DNA of 64,000 nt from Bacteroidales bacterium (GTDB lineage Bacteria; Bacteroidota; Bacteroidia; Bacteroidales; UBA932), in assembly GCA_017412645.1 (NCBI GenBank), contig JAFPWX010000003.1, positions 98,641 through 162,640 of the forward strand. The letters run 5' to 3'. The notes under the pieces are model-generated. The model was not told the origin of the DNA. It did not search any database and worked only from the letters and a program-made list of their open reading frames with translations. Numbering within the stretch: position 1 is the first letter of the stretch; each line of letters opens with the position of its first letter. A program made the position numbers and the translations under genes. Positions 60,213 to 64,000 of the stretch are shown here, piece after piece.

Positions 60213-61837
60213 GAACATTCAAAGACTGTTTCCGCGGACTGGCCGGGGTGCTGAAACCCCTCAGGTGGAGAGTGCTTGTGAGCGCCCTTCTGGGCTTGCT
60301 TCAGGTAGCCCTGTCCCTCGGCTTCGTGTGGTACAGCAAACGCGTGGTGGATCTTGCTACCGGCGAGGCTGATGGCTCCCTGGTGCAGGGCATAAGCATC
60401 TTTGCCGCCATCCTGCTATTGCAGATTGCCGCCCGCACAGCAGCCCGCTGGTGGGAAGGCTACATCGTGGTGGAGGCACAGAACGCAAACCGCGCCAGTG
60501 TCTTCTCCCGTGTGATGCACAGCATCTGGCAGGGACGCGACCGCTTTCACAGCGCCGATACGATTAACCGTCTGGAAGAAGACATCCGTGTGGTGGTAGA
60601 TTTCGTGTGCACTTCGCTGCCCGGAATCGTGGTCACCGCCTGTCAGTTCGTGGCAGCCTGCATCTTCCTGTTCTCCCTCTCGCCCCAGCTTGGCTGGATA
60701 CTGGTGTTCATTATGCCGGTGGCAGTGATCGGAAGCCGCCTGTTCTTCCGTAAGATGCGTTCGCTCACGAACGATATCCGCCGTGGCGACAGTCTGGTGC
60801 AGGCGCACATGCAGGAGAATATCCAGCATCGCATGGTAATCCGCACCATGGGCAGCACGGAAGACACTCTCGACGCCCTTGATGAGCTTCAGGACGACGT
60901 TCGCGCCAACACTCTCAGACGCCTCGGCTATTCAGCCTTCTCGCGTACCTTCATGCAGCTGGGCTTCATGCTCGGCTATGCCGCAGCCTTTATCTGGAGC
61001 GTCTACGGCCTCAGCAAAGGCACGGTCACATACGGTCTTATGACCGCCTTCCTGCAGCTTGTGGGTCAGGTTCAGCGCCCGGTTGCGGAACTGGCCAGCC
61101 AGGTGCCGGCATTTATCAAGGCTCTCGCGAGCGAAGACCGCCTGCTGGACCTTTCCGAGCAGATTCAGGAACCCGAGGGCCCGGAAATCCGGCTTGAAGG
61201 GGCGCCCGGCGTGCGTGTAGAGGACTTGAGTTTCAAGTATCCCGAGGCTGCCTCGCCCGTTTTCGAAGGTCTCTCCTTCGATTTCCGGCCCGGAACGATG
61301 ACTGCTATCCTCGGTCCCACCGGCAGCGGCAAGAGCACCTTGGTAAAGCTTATAATGAACCTGCTATCGCCATCTTCCGGAAGCGTTACGCTGTACAATC
61401 CGCCCACGCCTTCCGGAGCCGGAACGCTCTGCAACTTCATGTATGTGCCGCAGGGGAATTCCCTCATGAGCGGAAGCATACGTCAGAATCTCCGTCTCGC
61501 TGCACCCCAGGCTACGGACGACCAGCTCTGGGAAGCCCTCGAAACGGCATCCGCCGGGTTCGTACGCGATCTTCCGGAAGGACTGGACACCGTTTGTGCC
61601 GAGGTGGGACAGGGACTCAGCGAAGGTCAGGCGCAGAGGATTGCCATAGCCAGGGCCCTGCTTCGTCCTGGAGGCATACTGGTGCTGGACGAGGCCACGA
61701 GCGCCCTTGACGCAGAAACCGAACAGGCTCTGCTGGATAATATCGCCCGCCGCTACCGGGGAAGCAAGACCATACTCTGCATTACTCACCGGCCGGCGGC
61801 TACGGATTATGCCGACCAGACCCTCAAGTTGGCTTAG
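60209..61837 (+). CDS. ABC transporter, fused permease-ATPase (peptide exporter-like)
   Basis: 542 residues, start GTG placed at the GTGA overlap with the PqqD-like stop. The N-terminal membrane domain has about six helices (residues 20-310). The ATPase domain has Walker A GPTGSGKSTLVKL, a slightly variant signature LSEGQAQR, and Walker B VLDEATSAL. There is no N-terminal C39 peptidase domain, consistent with a separate peptidase-like protein in the cassette. It probably exports the product or precursor of the cassette. It is followed by a gap before the FISUMP gene. Confidence 0.88.
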   Translation: MRTFKDCFRGLAGVLKPLRWRVLVSALLGLLQVALSLGFVWYSKRVVDLATGEADGSLVQGISIFAAILLLQIAARTAARWWEGYIVVEAQNANRASVFSRVMHSIWQGRDRFHSADTINRLEEDIRVVVDFVCTSLPGIVVTACQFVAACIFLFSLSPQLGWILVFIMPVAVIGSRLFFRKMRSLTNDIRRGDSLVQAHMQENIQHRMVIRTMGSTEDTLDALDELQDDVRANTLRRLGYSAFSRTFMQLGFMLGYAAAFIWSVYGLSKGTVTYGLMTAFLQLVGQVQRPVAELASQVPAFIKALASEDRLLDLSEQIQEPEGPEIRLEGAPGVRVEDLSFKYPEAASPVFEGLSFDFRPGTMTAILGPTGSGKSTLVKLIMNLLSPSSGSVTLYNPPTPSGAGTLCNFMYVPQGNSLMSGSIRQNLRLAAPQATDDQLWEALETASAGFVRDLPEGLDTVCAEVGQGLSEGQAQRIAIARALLRPGGILVLDEATSALDAETEQALLDNIARRYRGSKTILCITHRPAATDYADQTLKLA

Positions 61838-61892
61838 AAATTGTATATTCCGACTGTCGTCGGCATTTCCGGCTGCACCTCGGAACAGCAAA

Positions 61893-61900
61893 TAAATTTG
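61893..61900 (+). promoter_or_regulatory. -7 box for the FISUMP lipoprotein gene
   Basis: TAAATTTG, 37 bases before the ATG. It suggests this gene is transcribed separately from the cassette. Confidence 0.5.
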
Positions 61901-61937
61901 CTTTTCTCTCGGTTTGCACGTAAATTTACAGTCCGCA

Positions 61938-62960
61938 ATGAAACTTAACAGATATATTTTCGCCCTGCTTGCCGCCGCAGCCCTGCTTGTCGGCTGCAAG
62001 AAAGATGACGAAGACACAAAGCCCTCCCTTTCCGGAAAGGTTACCATAGGGGTCACTATTCCGGCATATGTGCAAAAGGGAGAGTCTTTTCATATAGTCG
62101 CCAGTGGGGCCTATCGTAAGTCCAAGACCGACACCCTTGTCGGCTATTATATCTACGATCCTATCACACATCAATACGATACCATCCGCACGGAAGGCCA
62201 GACCGGTTCCGCGGAAGGGGATTTTGTGATCAGTGTAGACAGCCTGAGCACGTTCACCATGAATGTAACTGCCTTTGCCAAAGGATATTATGGCACTACG
62301 GGCTCGGCTTCGTTCACTGTGGTGAACCCTTCGCTTGACACCCTTCGCGGCTCGCTCAAGGGTCATCCCTACGGCTACGATGTCACCACTTCTTTCACTG
62401 ATGCCCGTGACGGCCTGGTATACTATGCCACGTCGCTTTCTTCGGGCGGATGGATGATTCAGAATCTTGCCTGGACTGGTGCTGGTGCTGGTGCTGGTTA
62501 CCCCTATGCAGATTCCGAGGCCATGAGCTATATAGCCGGCCGCTTTTACAATTGGGACGAGGCCACTACTGCGTGCCCGGCTGGTTGGAAGCTTCCTTCG
62601 GATGCGGATTTCGTTGCCCTCGCTGGCGCTGGTGCGACAGGGGAGACCATTCCCGATGCCGCCGGCGTGCTGAAGGGCGATGTGAGCTTCAATGGATCCG
62701 CACTCTGGCCCTACCAGAACGGCAAAATAACCATTACCAACGACACTTTCTTCACCGCCCTGCCATGGGGCTACCTCACTGTATCGGCCGGGACTCACAG
62801 TTACAAGTCCTTCCGTGAAACCGCGGTCTTCTGGACTGCTGATTCCGTGGACTCCGAAACCGCCCTGGCCCGATACCTCAAGGTGGATTCCAACGACATT
62901 CTGGTCCAGACCATGGACAAGAAATCGTTCTGCGCCTCGGTGCGCTGCATCAAGGAATAG
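61938..62960 (+). CDS. FISUMP-domain surface lipoprotein
   Basis: 340 residues from MKLNRYIFALLAAAALLVGC; the lipobox LVGC gives a lipid-anchored cysteine followed by KKDDEDTK, which fits export to the outer membrane or surface. The middle is Ig-like or carbohydrate-binding-like in composition. The C-terminal part carries FISUMP (Fibrobacter succinogenes major paralogous) features: DARDGLVYYATSL, GRFYNWDEATTACPAGWKLP and SVRCIKE. A Gly-Ala run (GAGAGAG) is encoded by four hexamer repeats at 62476-62498. Function unknown; likely a surface or binding protein. It overlaps the convergent comEC end by 11 bases. Confidence 0.8.
   Translation: MKLNRYIFALLAAAALLVGCKKDDEDTKPSLSGKVTIGVTIPAYVQKGESFHIVASGAYRKSKTDTLVGYYIYDPITHQYDTIRTEGQTGSAEGDFVISVDSLSTFTMNVTAFAKGYYGTTGSASFTVVNPSLDTLRGSLKGHPYGYDVTTSFTDARDGLVYYATSLSSGGWMIQNLAWTGAGAGAGYPYADSEAMSYIAGRFYNWDEATTACPAGWKLPSDADFVALAGAGATGETIPDAAGVLKGDVSFNGSALWPYQNGKITITNDTFFTALPWGYLTVSAGTHSYKSFRETAVFWTADSVDSETALARYLKVDSNDILVQTMDKKSFCASVRCIKE
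62476..62498 (+). repeat. (CTGGTG) hexamer tandem repeat in the FISUMP gene
   Basis: Almost four copies of CTGGTG, encoding alternating Gly and Ala. Changes in copy number would keep the frame and alter only loop length. Confidence 0.7.
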
Positions 62961-64000
62961 AAGCTATAGTTTCCAGCGAGGAGCACAGCAGCTCCGAAAG
63001 GTAGTCTACGGCCCACGTCAACAGATGCGGGCCGATTTTTAGCGCCTCAAGGCCGATGCAGACCAAGCCTCCTGCAATCAGCGCTTCGGTAAGGGGGAGG
63101 GAAATGAGGTTCGACAGCAGGAAATACTTGGGAAAAGTATGGAATCGCAGCCAGACGAGAGGGGCAGTGAAGGCCTGGCAGCTTATCGACAGCGCCATGG
63201 CCTCCCACATGCGCCGCATCGGGTTCCAACGGTCTTTGGAGGGCCCTGCGGAAGGGTACCAGTCTCTGAGGATAGGAAAAAGCGTAAAAGTACCCAGCAT
63301 GGCAAGATACGACAGCTGGAAACCTATGGAGGAGACAACCGATGGCTTTGCGCAGAGTTGCAGCAGGAGGGCGGCGCACCATACGTTTGCACCGCTTTTT
63401 CGCCTGCCGGGGCAGTTCCGCCCGATTTCTGCAAGGGTAATGAAGATGAAGGCGCGCACTATTGACGGCCCGGCTCCGGTTGCCGCTGTGTAGATGCCGC
63501 AAAGGCTGACTGTTATTACGGACTTGGCGATGGAGGCCCGGCGCGAGTTCCCGAGGAAAAAGAGCAGGCGGGTGATTATCAAGTATATGATTCCGAGATG
63601 CAGGCCGCTCAGCGCCAGGATATGGGAGGCTCCGGCTTTTCTGAAGGCCGCCGTAGTCTTCCGGTCCAACTGGTCCCGTTTCCCGGTAAGGAGGGCACGC
63701 AGAAGGGCGCCCGTGCGGGGGTGGGGGAAGGGGATGTTTGTTATCGCGATTTCACGTCCCTCAGGGGGAGTTCCTGCCAGCGCTGAATAGTAATTGTTCC
63801 GCGAACTCCAGGAAAACGCGCCGAGGGCGAGGAACAGCAGGGCGACGAGGGCGGCGCATCGCCGTTTGCTAACGGCGAGGCCTGCCATGCAGGCTGCAGC
63901 GGCGGCCAGGCACAGCGCCCCGGCTGCGGGGCCCGCCCCAGGAGACGTTCCGCGTTGCCGCGCGCGACCTTGCGGAAAACCGTTTCGGAAATCTCGCCCT
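62950..64000 (-). CDS. comEC: ComEC/Rec2-like competence membrane protein, 5' end beyond window
   Basis: The frame stays open to the window edge, so the start may lie further on; an internal Met at 63888 is an alternative. About 350 residues are visible. The Competence-domain phrase LLTGKRDQLDRK then SHILALSGLHLGIIY and multiple membrane helices (about eight) identify ComEC/Rec2, the inner-membrane DNA-uptake channel. The N-terminal OB (DUF4131) domain looks short or absent, and there is no C-terminal metallo-beta-lactamase domain before the stop at 62950. Short ComEC-like proteins exist, so function in DNA uptake is uncertain. Confidence 0.7.
   Translation of the reverse strand, partial: GRDFRNGFPQGRARQRGTSPGAGPAAGALCLAAAAACMAGLAVSKRRCAALVALLFLALGAFSWSSRNNYYSALAGTPPEGREIAITNIPFPHPRTGALLRALLTGKRDQLDRKTTAAFRKAGASHILALSGLHLGIIYLIITRLLFFLGNSRRASIAKSVITVSLCGIYTAATGAGPSIVRAFIFITLAEIGRNCPGRRKSGANVWCAALLLQLCAKPSVVSSIGFQLSYLAMLGTFTLFPILRDWYPSAGPSKDRWNPMRRMWEAMALSISCQAFTAPLVWLRFHTFPKYFLLSNLISLPLTEALIAGGLVCIGLEALKIGPHLLTWAVDYLSELLCSSLETIASIP

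Noticed and set aside
58610-61837. Cassette as a lasso-peptide cluster
   Set aside because: HprK-like kinase, RRE and ABC transporter fit, but the asparagine synthetase-like cyclase, the transglutaminase-like protease and a precursor are all missing.
1-64000. CRISPR arrays, IS elements, prophage or integrase genes
   Set aside because: No regularly spaced direct repeats, transposase-like or integrase-like frames, or terminal inverted repeats with target duplications were seen.

Overview
This window looks like a chromosomal segment from a GC-rich member of the Bacteroidales (Bacteroidota), probably a host-associated, Alistipes/Rikenellaceae-like or uncultured lineage. The exact genus cannot be fixed from the sequence alone. 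The evidence is the repeated Bacteroidota promoter pattern (TTTG, about 19 nt, TAnnTTTG) and the near absence of Shine-Dalgarno sequences. It is also the gene families: DUF4290, an OMP_b-brl_3 TonB-type outer-membrane protein, a FISUMP lipoprotein, a one-cysteine TraR/DksA protein, a zinc-ribbon-free sirtuin, the L21-L27-SerS-RuvC order, and HU followed by a tiny COX24-like protein and RNase G. Almost everything is coding and tightly packed. No phage, IS element, integrase or CRISPR array was seen. The only gap over 300 nt lies after the tRNA-Ser gene.

Layout. 1-4.8 kb: 3' part of glycogen phosphorylase, ribF, greA, a HIT hydrolase and a thioredoxin-fold lipoprotein without cysteines. 4.8-10.4 kb: tsaB and cvpA (minus), then ileS, a DksA-like regulator and lspA (plus). 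10.5-16.4 kb: two small outer-membrane barrels, an EF-hand membrane protein of unknown function, a secreted alpha/beta hydrolase and a serpin lipoprotein. 16.5-18.8 kb: tRNA-Ser(UGA), a hairpin-rich noncoding stretch, and an operon of two uncharacterised exported proteins with outer-membrane phospholipase A. 18.8-21.5 kb (minus): AAA-type ATPase, sirtuin, stand-alone PAS protein, exonuclease.

21.6-27 kb: rplU-rpmA-serS-ruvC and a large outer-membrane beta-barrel protein. 27-34.4 kb: MATE exporter, lnt, PASTA protein and rluD (minus), a glutamine synthetase family enzyme, a secreted phosphodiester glycosidase. 34.4-42.7 kb (minus): a long overlapping operon lon-ung-coaD-thioredoxin-M16 peptidase, then past a terminator a ribbon-helix-helix-like protein and an MsrA/fRMsr fusion. 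42.8-48.2 kb: HU, COX24-like peptide, RNase G, histidine phosphatase, a degenerate mannose-6-phosphate isomerase (minus), a DJ-1 protein and an S4 protein. 48.2-58.6 kb (minus): DUF4290-ftsK-lolA-addB-addA-alr. 58.6-61.8 kb: a four-gene start/stop-overlapping cassette (HPr-kinase-like, Ser/His S26 peptidase-like, PqqD-like, ABC exporter). 61.9-64 kb: FISUMP lipoprotein and the edge of a comEC gene.

The least explained and most interesting unit is the cassette at 58.6-61.8 kb. It has the parts of a peptide-modification and export system, but no precursor peptide or classic RiPP-forming enzyme. Other points worth a look are the MsrA-fRMsr fusion, the many promoters sitting only 5-9 nt before start codons (possible leaderless mRNAs), the structured region after tRNA-Ser, and several enzymes that have lost key residues.
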